Assembly: GCA_024742475.1 (NCBI GenBank) | Contig: JANSYI010000019.1 | Coordinates: forward strand, 62,001-126,000 | DNA from: a bacterium | GTDB taxonomy: Bacteria > Myxococcota_A > Polyangia > Nannocystales > Nannocystaceae | DNA length: 64,000 nt | Direction: 5' to 3' | In this document: positions 33,821 through 44,495 of the stretch, in pieces | Position numbering within the stretch: position 1 is the first letter of the stretch | Layout of the letters: every line of letters starts with the position of its first letter | Notes under the pieces: model-generated | Databases searched by the model: none | The model's input: the letters and a program-made list of their open reading frames with translations, nothing else | Told to the model about the DNA's origin: nothing | Program-made: the position numbers and the translations under genes

Positions 33821-34351
33821 TCAGGCGTCGGCGGCGATCACCCCGCACGCGACGCGGGGTCCGGCGGCGCCGCTGGGCTGGCTGCGCAGGTCGTCGGCTC
33901 CGGCGTGCACGATGACCGCCCGGCCGATGACCGACCCCTTCGCGTCGGGCTCGAGCACGACGTCCATGCGGAGGGTGGTCGACACTGTGCCGTCATCTTC
34001 GGCCACGACGTTGCCGAAGTCTCCGGCATGGTGCGCGGCGTCGGTCGGCGCGCCGTGAGGGGTGGCGTGCGGGTTGAAGTGGCCGCCGGCCGAGGTGAAG
34101 TCGTCGGCCGAGCAGTCGCCCGTCTCGTGGATGTGAAAGCCGTGCGGACCGGGGCTGAGCCCGGACAGCTCGACCACGACGTCGACGGCTCCCGCGGCGG
34201 GGACGAATCGGATCGTGCCCTGCACGCCGTCAGAGGACGTGAGGGTGGCGCTCGCGCCGGCGGCGGCCGGCGAGGGGGCGTCGGGGCTCGCGGGCGTGGC
34301 GGAGCAGGCCGCGGTGAGCAGGAGGGCGGCGAGGGGACGGACGGCGTTCAC
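33821..34351 (-). CDS. sodC: Cu/Zn superoxide dismutase lipoprotein
   Basis: About 176 residues. Disproportionates superoxide outside the cytoplasm. Metal-binding parts are HGFHIHETGDC, GGHFNPHATPHG, HHAGDFGNVVAEDDG and the terminal RVACGVI with the disulfide Cys. A lipobox (TAAC) makes it membrane-anchored. Two GTG starts are possible, 34357 and 34351. The latter is chosen because TAGACC, close to the start-proximal box of other genes, lies 6 bases before it; the protein changes by two residues only. Confidence 0.93.
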   Translation of the reverse strand: MNAVRPLAALLLTAACSATPASPDAPSPAAAGASATLTSSDGVQGTIRFVPAAGAVDVVVELSGLSPGPHGFHIHETGDCSADDFTSAGGHFNPHATPHGAPTDAAHHAGDFGNVVAEDDGTVSTTLRMDVVLEPDAKGSVIGRAVIVHAGADDLRSQPSGAAGPRVACGVIAADA

Positions 34352-34484
34352 GCGCACGGTCTAGCGCCAGATCTCACGCAGGCCAGCCCGGGACGACGCG
34401 GACAGGCCGCAGATCGAGTGACAGCGGCGTGAACAAGTGAGCCAAGCCCCCCTTGCACCCCTTCTCCCCCCGTGGCCATTTCCC

Positions 34485-34490
34485 TATCAT
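34485..34490 (+). promoter_or_regulatory. TATCAT -10-like box for guaB
   Basis: TATCAT is followed by 5 bases and ATG 34496; no ribosome binding site between. Confidence 0.45.
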
Positions 34491-34495
34491 CGCGC

Positions 34496-35959
<1,464 letters not shown>

Positions 35960-35975
35960 TCGGCGCTGCGAGTCC

Positions 35976-37520
35976 ATGCACCATCAAACGCTCATCGTCG
36001 TCGACTTCGGATCGCAGGTCACCCAGCTCATCGCCCGCGTGGTGCGAGAGCAGGGCGTCTACGCCGAGATCGTGCCGTTCCACAAAGCGCTCGAGCGCAT
36101 CGAAGCGACCAAACCGCTGGGCATCGTGCTCAGCGGCGGCCCCTCGTCGATCTACGACGAGCACTCGCCCAAGCTCGACCCCGCGGTGCTTCAGACGGGG
36201 GTGCCGGTCCTGGGCATCTGCTACGGCCTGTACGTGATGGTCGACGGCCTCGGCGGCACGGTGTCCGAGGCGAGAGAGCGCGAGTACGGCGGCGCCACGT
36301 TGTTCGTCGAGGAGGGCTCCGGTCCGCTCTCGCCGTTTCCGACGGGCTCCGAGCAGGTCGTGTGGATGAGCCACGGTGACCGTGTCGACGCGCTGCCCGA
36401 GGGCTTCAAGCGGGTGGGGCGGACGGCCAACTGCGCGTTCGCGGCGATCGAGAACCCGCAGCGGCGCATGTGGGGGGTGCAGTTCCATCCCGAGGTGTTC
36501 CACACGCCGCGCGGGCGCGAGGTGCTGGGCGCCTTCACCACGCTGTGCGGGTTCGATGGCGACTGGACGATGGCCGCGTTCGTCGACGAGGCGGTGCAGA
36601 AGGTCCGCGAGACCGTCGGGGAGACCGGGCACGTCATCTGCGGCCTCTCGGGGGGCGTCGACTCGTCGGTCGCCGCGATGGTCGTCGAGAAGGCCATCGG
36701 TGACCGGCTGCACTGCGTGTTCGTCGACAACGGCCTGCTCCGCAAGAACGAGCGCCAGGAGGTCGAGCGCATGTTCGCCGGCAAGCTTGCCAACGACCTG
36801 CGGGTCGTCGACGCGTCCGAGCAGTTCCTGGCCAAGCTCGCGGGCGTCACCGACCCCGAGGTCAAGCGCAAGCGCATCGGGGCCACCTTCATCGACGCCT
36901 TCGATGCCGAGGCGGGTACGATCGGCGGGGCGAAGTACCTGGTGCAGGGCACGCTCTATCCCGACGTGATCGAGAGCGTCAGCGTGGGGGGCCCCTCGGC
37001 CACGATCAAGACGCACCACAACGTGGGCGGGCTGCCCGAGCGCATGCACATGAAGGTCGTCGAGCCGCTGCGCTCGCTCTTCAAGGACGAGGTGCGCAAG
37101 CTCGGCATGGAGATGGGCATGCACGAGGACATGGTGTGGCGACACCCGTTCCCCGGCCCCGGGCTGGCGGTGCGCGTGCTCGGGGAGGTCACCCAGGAAC
37201 GCTGCGACAGGCTGCGCGAGGCCGACGCGATCATCATCGAGGAGATCCGCGCCGCGGGCCTGTACCGCGACCTGTGGCAGGTGTTCGGGGTGCTCCTTCC
37301 GGTCAACTCGGTGGGGGTGATGGGCGACGGCCGCACCTACGAGAACGCGCTGGCGGTCCGGGCGGTCAACAGCACCGACGCGATGACGGCCGACTGGGCC
37401 CGGCTGCCCTACGACGTGCTGGGGCGGATCAGCAACCGCATCATCAACGAGGTCCGCGGCATCAACCGAGTCTGCTACGACATCAGCAGCAAGCCGCCGG
37501 CAACCATCGAGTGGGAGTAG
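35976..37520 (+). CDS. guaA: GMP synthase (glutamine-hydrolysing)
   Basis: 514 residues. Aminates XMP to GMP. The N-terminal class I amidotransferase has its nucleophile in LGICYGLY and His/Glu in VQFHPEVFHT. The ATP pyrophosphatase loop is LSGGVDSSVAA, and the C-terminal dimer domain ends with the conserved KPPATIEWE. Follows guaB by 16 bases and precedes ruvB by four. Confidence 0.97.
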   Translation: MHHQTLIVVDFGSQVTQLIARVVREQGVYAEIVPFHKALERIEATKPLGIVLSGGPSSIYDEHSPKLDPAVLQTGVPVLGICYGLYVMVDGLGGTVSEAREREYGGATLFVEEGSGPLSPFPTGSEQVVWMSHGDRVDALPEGFKRVGRTANCAFAAIENPQRRMWGVQFHPEVFHTPRGREVLGAFTTLCGFDGDWTMAAFVDEAVQKVRETVGETGHVICGLSGGVDSSVAAMVVEKAIGDRLHCVFVDNGLLRKNERQEVERMFAGKLANDLRVVDASEQFLAKLAGVTDPEVKRKRIGATFIDAFDAEAGTIGGAKYLVQGTLYPDVIESVSVGGPSATIKTHHNVGGLPERMHMKVVEPLRSLFKDEVRKLGMEMGMHEDMVWRHPFPGPGLAVRVLGEVTQERCDRLREADAIIIEEIRAAGLYRDLWQVFGVLLPVNSVGVMGDGRTYENALAVRAVNSTDAMTADWARLPYDVLGRISNRIINEVRGINRVCYDISSKPPATIEWE

Positions 37521-37524
37521 GCCG

Positions 37525-38580
37525 ATGGCGCGGGTTCGACACGACGACGGGAGCGAGCGGCTGGTCTCGGCGCAGCAGGCCGACGAGGACGGCGAGCGCC
37601 TCTCGCTGCGCCCGCAGACCATGTCCGAGTACATCGGGCAGACCGCGCTGAAGAACAAGCTCTCGGTGTTCGTCGAGGCCGCGCGACAGCGCAAGGAGGC
37701 CCTCGACCACACGCTGCTGCACGGGCCCCCGGGCCTGGGCAAGACCACGATGGCCCAGATCCTCGCCAACGAGCTGGGCGTCAAGATTCACATCACGTCG
37801 GGGCCGGCGGTCGAGCACAAGGGTGTCCTCGCGGGGCACCTGACCGCGCTCGAGAAGGGCGACGTGCTGTTCATCGACGAGATCCATCGCCTCACGCCCA
37901 GCGTCGAGGAGAGCCTCTACTCGGCGATGGAAGACGGTCGCATCGACCTGGCGGTGGGGGAGGGCAGCCGCGCGCGCACGATGCCCTTCGAGCTCGCCCC
38001 GTTCACGCTCGTGGGTGCGACCACCCGCACCGCGCTGCTTTCCGCCCCGCTGCGCGAGCGCTTCCAGATCGTCGAGGGCCTGCAGTTCTACTCCAACGAG
38101 GAGCTGGCGCAGATCGTGACGCGGACCGCATCCTTGCTGGACTGCCCCGCGACCGAGGACGGCGCCGAGCTCGTGGGTCGCCGCAGCCGCGGCACGCCTC
38201 GCATCGCCAACCGCCTCACCCGCCGCGTCCGCGACTTCGCGCAGGTCCGCGGCCGCACCGAGATCGGGGTCGAAGATGCGGAGTACGCCCTGCAGCAGCT
38301 GGGCATCGATGGCGAGGGGCTCGACGACGTCGATCGAAAGATCCTCACCACGATCATCGACGCCTTCGACGGCGGCCCGGTCGGCATCGACGCCCTCGCG
38401 GCGACGATCAGCGAGCCCCGAGACACCCTCGAGGACGTCTACGAGCCCTTCTTGCTGCAGCGCGGCTTCCTCGTCCGCACCCCGCGAGGCCGCCAGACCA
38501 CCCGCAAGGCGACCACGCACCTGGGCCGCAAACCCGTCGCGCCGCGCGGCGACAGCAAGCAGGGCGAGCTGGATCTGTAG
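37525..38580 (+). CDS. ruvB: Holliday junction branch migration ATPase RuvB
   Basis: 351 residues. Hexameric motor that moves Holliday junctions with RuvA. Walker A is LHGPPGLGKTTMA, Walker B is LFIDEIHRL, sensor 1 is LVGATTR, and the winged-helix C terminus includes EPFLLQRGFLVRTPRGR. The N-terminal MSEYIGQ motif is also present. ruvA and ruvC are not adjacent, unlike in many bacteria; here the gene is attached to the guanine nucleotide genes, four bases after guaA. Confidence 0.96.
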   Translation: MARVRHDDGSERLVSAQQADEDGERLSLRPQTMSEYIGQTALKNKLSVFVEAARQRKEALDHTLLHGPPGLGKTTMAQILANELGVKIHITSGPAVEHKGVLAGHLTALEKGDVLFIDEIHRLTPSVEESLYSAMEDGRIDLAVGEGSRARTMPFELAPFTLVGATTRTALLSAPLRERFQIVEGLQFYSNEELAQIVTRTASLLDCPATEDGAELVGRRSRGTPRIANRLTRRVRDFAQVRGRTEIGVEDAEYALQQLGIDGEGLDDVDRKILTTIIDAFDGGPVGIDALAATISEPRDTLEDVYEPFLLQRGFLVRTPRGRQTTRKATTHLGRKPVAPRGDSKQGELDL

Positions 38581-38629
38581 GGTTCCGAGGACCCGGCGGT
38601 CCCCGGTCCCTCGAGTGGGGCTGTCCACC

Positions 38630-40486
38630 TCAAGGGCAGGGCGCGGCGCAGCCTTCGTTGCCCACGTCGTCGACGCAGAACTCGTCCCAGCCGCCGGGGT
38701 CGGCGTTGCAGCAGAACGGATCCGCTTCGCACACGCACGCTTCGATCTCGGGGTCGTTGCAGCCGGGGTTGCCGTGGGGTTCGCAGCAGCTGTTGCCCAT
38801 GGAGACCTCGCACGCGGCGGTGTCGAAGGCGATGCCGACCTCGTAGTCGACGCCCGAGGCGATGCCGACGCCCTCGTAGACGCGTAGGAAGTACTCGCCT
38901 GCGGGCTGGCACGCCGAGACGATCGACTCGTCGGAGGTGCCGCCCAGCGACGAGGCGATGAGCTCGCCCTCGACGTTCGTGAGCGCGAGGTCGAGGTCTT
39001 CATCGGCGGGGCCGGTGAGCGTGGCTTCGACCACGGCCTCTTGGGGGAGCTCGAAGAGCAGCCAATCTTCGTCGTCGGGGCAGAGCGTGCCGAGGTACTC
39101 GCCCTCGTCGAGCGGGGGCAGGGTGCCGCCTTGCTGCGGGTTGTCGTCCTCTTCGGCGGGGTCGTCTTCGCACTCTCCGCCCCCGCCTTCGCAGCTGCCG
39201 CTTTGCGGTACGCACTGGCGGCCCATCGCGCCGTCGACGGACGTGGTGGAGGCCGGCCCGCACACGTAGCCCTCGGGGCAGTCGTCGTCGCAGGCGCGGC
39301 CGCAGGTCGAGCTGCCTTCGGACCCGGGCAGGCAGTGGTCGCCGTCTTGCCCGCACTGAATGTCCGCCGAGCAGCTCTCGCACAAGCCCGCGCCACCCGA
39401 TCCGCCGCTGTTGGTCACCGAGACCTGATACGCGCCGATGGGAGGCGCGTCGGTGCGGTGGTCGCAGTCACCGTCCTCGTCGTCGTTGTCGCTGGCCTGG
39501 ATGAGGTACCACAGCGTCGCAGTGCTGCCCTCGGGCTCGTTGGCGACGGGGTTGGGGATGTAGCCCACCCACGTGCCCGCTCGCTCGTCTCCTTCGGTCA
39601 GCTCCATCGTGGCGACGTTGCTGAGCAGCTCGAACTGCACGGGGTTGCCCGGGTCCTCGAAGGAGTAGAGCACCACCGGCGCGCCGCGAATGCCCATGTC
39701 GTCGCTGACCTCGGCGACGATCTCGAGGTCGAGCACCGTGTTGAACTCGCTGACATCGTGCGTGATGTCGGGGAACTCGCCCGGGCAGCCCTCGCCCGAG
39801 GGCTTGCGCAGCACGATGGTGAAGTCCTTGAGCGTGGGCGGGTTGTCGCCGTCGTCGGCTGACAGCGTCAGGCTCCACTGGTCGCTCGTGTCCTTTTGTT
39901 CGCGGCTGGGGCACCACGACCAGCGGCCCTCGAAGCCCCCAGGAGAGACCTCGAGGGTGGAGCCGACGATGGTGGGCGCCGTCTGGGTGAGCAGGATCGA
40001 CGCCGAGTCGGGGTCCTCGACCTCGACGTCGAACTCGGAGCAGTCCGACTCGACCAGGTCGAGCACGGTGCCTTGCGACAGGGGCCGCTTGAACTGCGGC
40101 GCCGTGCCCGAGCCGCCGCTGCCCGTCACCGCGATGGTCGTGGACACCGTGACGTCCGTGTTCCCGTCGCTGACGACGAAGTCGAAGATGTGCGTGCCGA
40201 CCTGCTCGGCGGTGGGCTCGAACGTGAACACCCCGCCGGTGCCGTCGGTGGCGGCCATGATCGATGCAGCGTCCTCGACGTCCGGAACGCCGGGCGCCGC
40301 GAAGCTGTAGGTCAGCGCGTCACCGTCCTTGTCGGAGGCCAAGACGTTGAGCGTGAGCGTGTCGCCGACCGCCACCGCCTGCGACTGCAGGGGCGCGACC
40401 ACGGGGGCTTGGTTGTCGTCCTTGCACGCGACCACACACGCCGCGATTGCGAGCCACAGGGGCAGTGGTCCGACGCTCACGTTCAC
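38630..40486 (-). CDS. Cys-rich lipoprotein with Ig/cadherin-like domains (tandem copy 2)
   Basis: 618 residues. Lipobox VVAC, then a cadherin/Ig-like domain (LNVLASDKDGDALTYSFAAP, HIFDFVVSDGN), further beta domains, a Cys-rich middle (LCESCSADIQCGQDGDHCLP, ACDDDCPEGYVCG) and a C-terminal segment with FCCNADPGGWDEFCVDDVG. The GTG start overlaps the stop of the paralogous gene upstream by four bases. The two proteins share domain order and many motifs and clearly arose by tandem duplication. Probably displayed on the surface, in adhesion or recognition; no enzyme motif is seen. Confidence 0.75.
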   Translation of the reverse strand: MNVSVGPLPLWLAIAACVVACKDDNQAPVVAPLQSQAVAVGDTLTLNVLASDKDGDALTYSFAAPGVPDVEDAASIMAATDGTGGVFTFEPTAEQVGTHIFDFVVSDGNTDVTVSTTIAVTGSGGSGTAPQFKRPLSQGTVLDLVESDCSEFDVEVEDPDSASILLTQTAPTIVGSTLEVSPGGFEGRWSWCPSREQKDTSDQWSLTLSADDGDNPPTLKDFTIVLRKPSGEGCPGEFPDITHDVSEFNTVLDLEIVAEVSDDMGIRGAPVVLYSFEDPGNPVQFELLSNVATMELTEGDERAGTWVGYIPNPVANEPEGSTATLWYLIQASDNDDEDGDCDHRTDAPPIGAYQVSVTNSGGSGGAGLCESCSADIQCGQDGDHCLPGSEGSSTCGRACDDDCPEGYVCGPASTTSVDGAMGRQCVPQSGSCEGGGGECEDDPAEEDDNPQQGGTLPPLDEGEYLGTLCPDDEDWLLFELPQEAVVEATLTGPADEDLDLALTNVEGELIASSLGGTSDESIVSACQPAGEYFLRVYEGVGIASGVDYEVGIAFDTAACEVSMGNSCCEPHGNPGCNDPEIEACVCEADPFCCNADPGGWDEFCVDDVGNEGCAAPCP

Positions 40487-42348
40487 GACCCCATGCACAT
40501 GGCGTTGCAGTTCTCGGTGGCGACCTGTACGCAGGTCGAGTCCCACTCGGTGTTGCAGCAGAACGGGTCGGCCCAGGTGCCCTCGTTGCAGACGCAGTTC
40601 TCGATCTCGGCGTCGTCCGAGCAGCCTGCGTCGCTGGAGGCCTCGCAGCACGACGCGCCCTGGCACGACTCGGTGTCGAACTCGACGCTGATCGAGTAGT
40701 TCCCCGAGACTTCCCCGCCTTGGTAGATCTCGACCATGGCGTAGTAGGTGCCGGGTTCGAGACAGGGGCTGTTGACCTCCTCCATCGACCCCGCGAGCGC
40801 GGAGTTGTCGATGCTGGTCAGGTTGGCGCGGAGCAGCTCGAGGTCGATGTCGGGCGGGCTGTCGCCGTTGACCGAGACGTTGATGATGGACGGGCTGCTG
40901 GTCGTCAGCGCGAACCAGTCCTGGTTGTTGGGGCAGATGACCAGGTCGTCGGTGTAGTCGAAGCTCACGGGCAGCTCGTCGGCGCCCTCGGGCGTGTCGT
41001 CGCCGGGGTCGAACTGGTCGCCCTCGCAGCTGTCGCCTCCGCCGCCGCACTCGCCGTCGGTCGGGACGCACTGCTGAGCCGCGGCGCCCTCGACCGAGGT
41101 GACCGGGTTCTCGCTGCACGCGTAGCCGTCGGGGCAGCCCTCGTCGCAGCCGGTCGCGCAGAACGTGCCCGCCGCGAGCTGAATGCAAAGGTCGCCCGCC
41201 TCCCCGCACTGCACGTCGAACGAGCACGGCTCGCAGATCTCGGCGCCGCCGCGGACGTCGCCGGGGTGGGTGATCGTGGCCGTGTGCACGCCGTCTTGGG
41301 GCGAGTTCGTCCGGTGGTTGCAGCCGCCTTCGGGGTCGTCGGTGTCGACGACCTCGAGCAGGTAGTAGATCGTGGCGGTGTCGCCCTCCACGCCCTCGGC
41401 CACCGGGTTGGGGATCGCGGCGCGCCACGTGCTCGTGGTCTGATCGCCGTCTTCGAGCGTCATGTTGGCGATGCTCAGCCGCGAGAAGTCGACCTCGCCG
41501 CCGGCGCTGGGATCCTCGAGCGACCAGTAGACCACGGGCGCCGAGATGCCGACGTCGTCGCTGAACTCGGCGACGATGGCGACGTCTTGCAGCGTGCTGA
41601 CGTCTTGCGGGCTGTGGTCGATCGTGGGGAAGTCTCCCGGACACTCTTCGCCGCTGCCGGGCCGGATGACGATGGGGACCTCCTTGATCGTCGGCGGGTT
41701 CTCCCCGTCGTCGGCCGAGAGCTTGAGCTGATGCTGGAACATCTGCTCGTCTTCGGGGCGCGGGCACCACTTCCAGACCGCTTCCTTGCCGAACGAGCCC
41801 GAGTCGATCGTGAGCTCGGCGCCCGAGAGCACCGGGGCGGCCTGGCTGAGCTCGATTTCCACCGTGTCGAGGTCTTCGACGATGACCTGCAGCGAGGGGA
41901 TGCTGGCGCAGGGCGTGCCGGATTCGATGATGAGGCCAGCCTTCGGCTCCCGGAACACCGGCGCGCTCTCGATGCCCGAGGCGCCGCGAACCTCGACCGT
42001 GATCGGAACGGTGGTGTCGAACTCTCCATCGGAGACGACGAAGTCGAAGATGTGATCCCCCTCGTGTCCGGCCACCGGCGTGTACGTGAACAGGCCCTGT
42101 CCGTCGGGCGTCCGGGTGACGCGCGCGTGCGCGTCGATGTCGGGGATCGTGGAGCGGAAGCTGAAGGACAGGCCTCCGCCGTCGGGGTCCGACGCGCGAA
42201 GCATGACGCGCAGCTCTTGGCCAACCACGGCGACCTGGTTGCCGGGATCGGTGAGGATGGGGGGCGAGCCCTCCTTGCAGCCGGCGAGGACCATCATCGC
42301 GGTGCCGCCGAGCAGAACCACGTTCGAGCGCATCAAGAGATCAAGCAT
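40483..42348 (-). CDS. Cys-rich lipoprotein with Ig/cadherin-like domains (tandem copy 1)
   Basis: 621 residues, paralogue of the gene just downstream. Lipobox LAGC, cadherin-like domain (MLRASDPDGGGLSFSFRST, HIFDFVVSDGEFD), a middle with ICEPCSFDVQCGEAGDLCIQ and GCDEGCPDGYACS, and a C-terminal FCCNTEWDSTCVQVA block. GGAG lies 10 bases before ATG 42348, which is preferred over ATG 42333. Divergent from the metzincin gene. The pair probably forms one transcript. Confidence 0.75.
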   Translation of the reverse strand: MLDLLMRSNVVLLGGTAMMVLAGCKEGSPPILTDPGNQVAVVGQELRVMLRASDPDGGGLSFSFRSTIPDIDAHARVTRTPDGQGLFTYTPVAGHEGDHIFDFVVSDGEFDTTVPITVEVRGASGIESAPVFREPKAGLIIESGTPCASIPSLQVIVEDLDTVEIELSQAAPVLSGAELTIDSGSFGKEAVWKWCPRPEDEQMFQHQLKLSADDGENPPTIKEVPIVIRPGSGEECPGDFPTIDHSPQDVSTLQDVAIVAEFSDDVGISAPVVYWSLEDPSAGGEVDFSRLSIANMTLEDGDQTTSTWRAAIPNPVAEGVEGDTATIYYLLEVVDTDDPEGGCNHRTNSPQDGVHTATITHPGDVRGGAEICEPCSFDVQCGEAGDLCIQLAAGTFCATGCDEGCPDGYACSENPVTSVEGAAAQQCVPTDGECGGGGDSCEGDQFDPGDDTPEGADELPVSFDYTDDLVICPNNQDWFALTTSSPSIINVSVNGDSPPDIDLELLRANLTSIDNSALAGSMEEVNSPCLEPGTYYAMVEIYQGGEVSGNYSISVEFDTESCQGASCCEASSDAGCSDDAEIENCVCNEGTWADPFCCNTEWDSTCVQVATENCNAMCMGS

Positions 42349-42515
42349 GTCGCGACTGCTCCAGACTACCGCGGCGGCAGGCCGCGTGCCGCCTTCGACG
42401 TCGACGGCGAGGCCGGGGTTCAACCACGAATGGGCGCGTGTGGCGACCCCCTTGGGTCCAAATTGCGAGCCGCGCAGACTCCGCGCAGGGGGTCGCGCCC
42501 GGCGGGGTCCGCATG

Positions 42516-42521
42516 TAGGCT
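42516..42521 (+). promoter_or_regulatory. TAGGCT -10-like box for the metzincin gene
   Basis: TAGGCT is followed by 6 bases and GTG 42528; no Shine-Dalgarno sequence. Confidence 0.45.
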
Positions 42522-42527
42522 GAGCCG

Positions 42528-44495
42528 GTGGAAGGCCGTGTCGTCGTTCTCTCGCTCAGTGCGTTGGCGCTCCTCGGCTCCTGCGAGGAGGCGACGCAGG
42601 GGCGCGAGCCCACCGGTCTGGAGACACTGTCGCTGACGTCGGTCGAGCCGCGGGTGGTGCTGCCGGGGACCGTGATTCAGATCGAGGGGTCCTCGTTCCT
42701 CGACCAGCCGCTGGGGGTCTCGGCGCTGCGGCTCAGCGGCGAGCTCGAGGGTCGTTCGGCCACCGTCGACCTTCCCGCCGAGTTCATCGACTTCGAGTCG
42801 ATGACGGTCGAGGTCACCGATGACACGTTCGCGCTGCTCGGGGTCGACGAGGGCGCGTTCGACGGGTTGATGAGCGTCAAGGTGGACTACCTCCCCGAGG
42901 CGACCACGCACTTCTCGCCGGCGCTCACGGGCGGAATCGAGTTTCGCCGCACGCTCGAGCCCGTGCTCGACGACGCGACCCGACAGGGGGCGATCTACGT
43001 CAACTCGGCGATTGAGGTCGAGGGCTCCGGATTCCTGCTCGGGGGCGGCGAGGGCGTCACCTACGCGGTGGTCGAGGGGTGCACCGTGCCCGTCGGCGGC
43101 GACGCCTGCGGCTCGCCCACCCGCAGCGAGATTCCGATCAGCCCCGCAGAGCCGTTCAGCCGCACCCAGGGCACCTTCCCGTTCTCTCCCCACATCGCGG
43201 GCATCTCCGGCGGGCGCTTCGAGGGCCGGCTCCACTTGGCCAACGTGATGCCCGATGGCACCCGATTCGAGAGCGAGGAGTTCCCGGTCGCCTACGACCT
43301 GCTGCAGACCACCGTCACCGCGCTGGGCGAGGGCGGCAGCGTCGGGCAGTTCATCGACATCGAGGGCGGCGGGTTCATCGGGGCCGAAGACGGCATCACC
43401 TTGATGGAGCTTTCGGGCGAGTTCTTCCCCAAGAGCAGCGTCGGCGGCGTTCCGGTCGAGGGGCTCTCGTTCATCCCCGAGTACGTCGACGGCTCGCTGA
43501 TGCGCTTCGTCGTCAACGAGCAGGACGCGCTCGCGCAGGGGCTCGAGGACCTCGGCGGCATCCGCTACGCCGAGGGCACCTTCGACGGCACCATTCGCCC
43601 CGTCGTCAGCTTCGGCAACGAGAACGTCGAGGGCGCGCAGACCCCCATCGCCTTCGAGATTCGCCCCGTCAAGCAGGTGGTATGGGTGCAGTTCACCCCG
43701 GCCTACGTCGAGAGCCTGCGCAAGTTCGGCATCCGTGCGCTCGACCAGCGGGTTCGCGACCGCGTCTTCGAGGTCATGGCGCGCGACTACGCGACGATCA
43801 ACGTCGAGCTGCGCGACACCGAGCCGCTCGACTTCGCCGAGTACACGATCCTCGAGATCAACGGCCCCGACGTCAACGGGCTGGGCCTGCTGGGCTACGA
43901 CAACACCTCGGGCAAGGACATCGACAACGAGCGCCTCAGCGACCGCATCGGGGGCGTCAACGCGGTCACCCAGGAGATCGACGGCTACCCCGGCTACGGC
44001 GGCGTGTTCATCGAGTCGCTCATGGCCTTCTCCGAGCACCCGCCCGCGGGCACGCCCCCCTCGGATATCGGCAACCCGTTGTTCGACCAGATCTTCGACG
44101 AGTTCCGGCCCGACCGCGGCTCGCCCGTCAACTCGAGCGACGAGGCCGGCGGAGGCATCCCCGTGCTCACCAACGGGGCCAACTGCCCGACGAGCGACCG
44201 GCAGCTTCAGGCCGCGTGCGCGGTCTGGACGCTGGGTTCGCTCATCGGCACCACCGCCAGCCACGAACTCGGGCACGCGCTGGGCCTGGCCGACCCGACC
44301 AACCTGACGCGCTTTCACAACCTCGGCGATGGCGAGCGCCGGCTGATGGATTCCGGCGGCGTCCGCCCCTTCGAGGAGCGGGCGGAGCTGATGGGGCAGG
44401 GCCCCTCGGTGTTCTGCGATCGCGCCTACGACTACCTGCGCCGCATCTTGCCGACGGATGAGCCTCGCATCGTCATCGAACGCCCGTTCTGCTGA
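42528..44495 (+). CDS. Metzincin-type zinc metalloprotease lipoprotein
   Basis: 655 residues from a GTG. Lipobox LGSC. Residues ~30-380 look like repeated IPT/TIG-type beta domains (VEPRVVLPGTVIQIEGSSF; INSAIEVEGSGF-like copy; GQFIDIEGGGFIG). The catalytic signature HELGHALGLAD (H579, E580, H583, H589-position D) fits the metzincin HExxHxxGxxD form with Asp as third ligand, and LMDSGG (M607) is a good Met-turn. No closer subfamily can be named. It overlaps the DUF255 gene by 38 bases, so both are probably made together. Confidence 0.75.
   Translation: MEGRVVVLSLSALALLGSCEEATQGREPTGLETLSLTSVEPRVVLPGTVIQIEGSSFLDQPLGVSALRLSGELEGRSATVDLPAEFIDFESMTVEVTDDTFALLGVDEGAFDGLMSVKVDYLPEATTHFSPALTGGIEFRRTLEPVLDDATRQGAIYVNSAIEVEGSGFLLGGGEGVTYAVVEGCTVPVGGDACGSPTRSEIPISPAEPFSRTQGTFPFSPHIAGISGGRFEGRLHLANVMPDGTRFESEEFPVAYDLLQTTVTALGEGGSVGQFIDIEGGGFIGAEDGITLMELSGEFFPKSSVGGVPVEGLSFIPEYVDGSLMRFVVNEQDALAQGLEDLGGIRYAEGTFDGTIRPVVSFGNENVEGAQTPIAFEIRPVKQVVWVQFTPAYVESLRKFGIRALDQRVRDRVFEVMARDYATINVELRDTEPLDFAEYTILEINGPDVNGLGLLGYDNTSGKDIDNERLSDRIGGVNAVTQEIDGYPGYGGVFIESLMAFSEHPPAGTPPSDIGNPLFDQIFDEFRPDRGSPVNSSDEAGGGIPVLTNGANCPTSDRQLQAACAVWTLGSLIGTTASHELGHALGLADPTNLTRFHNLGDGERRLMDSGGVRPFEERAELMGQGPSVFCDRAYDYLRRILPTDEPRIVIERPFC

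Noticed and set aside
38589..38602. GGACC-CGGC-GGTCC hairpin after ruvB as terminator
   Set aside because: The stem is only 5 bp and no T run follows; too weak to list as a terminator.
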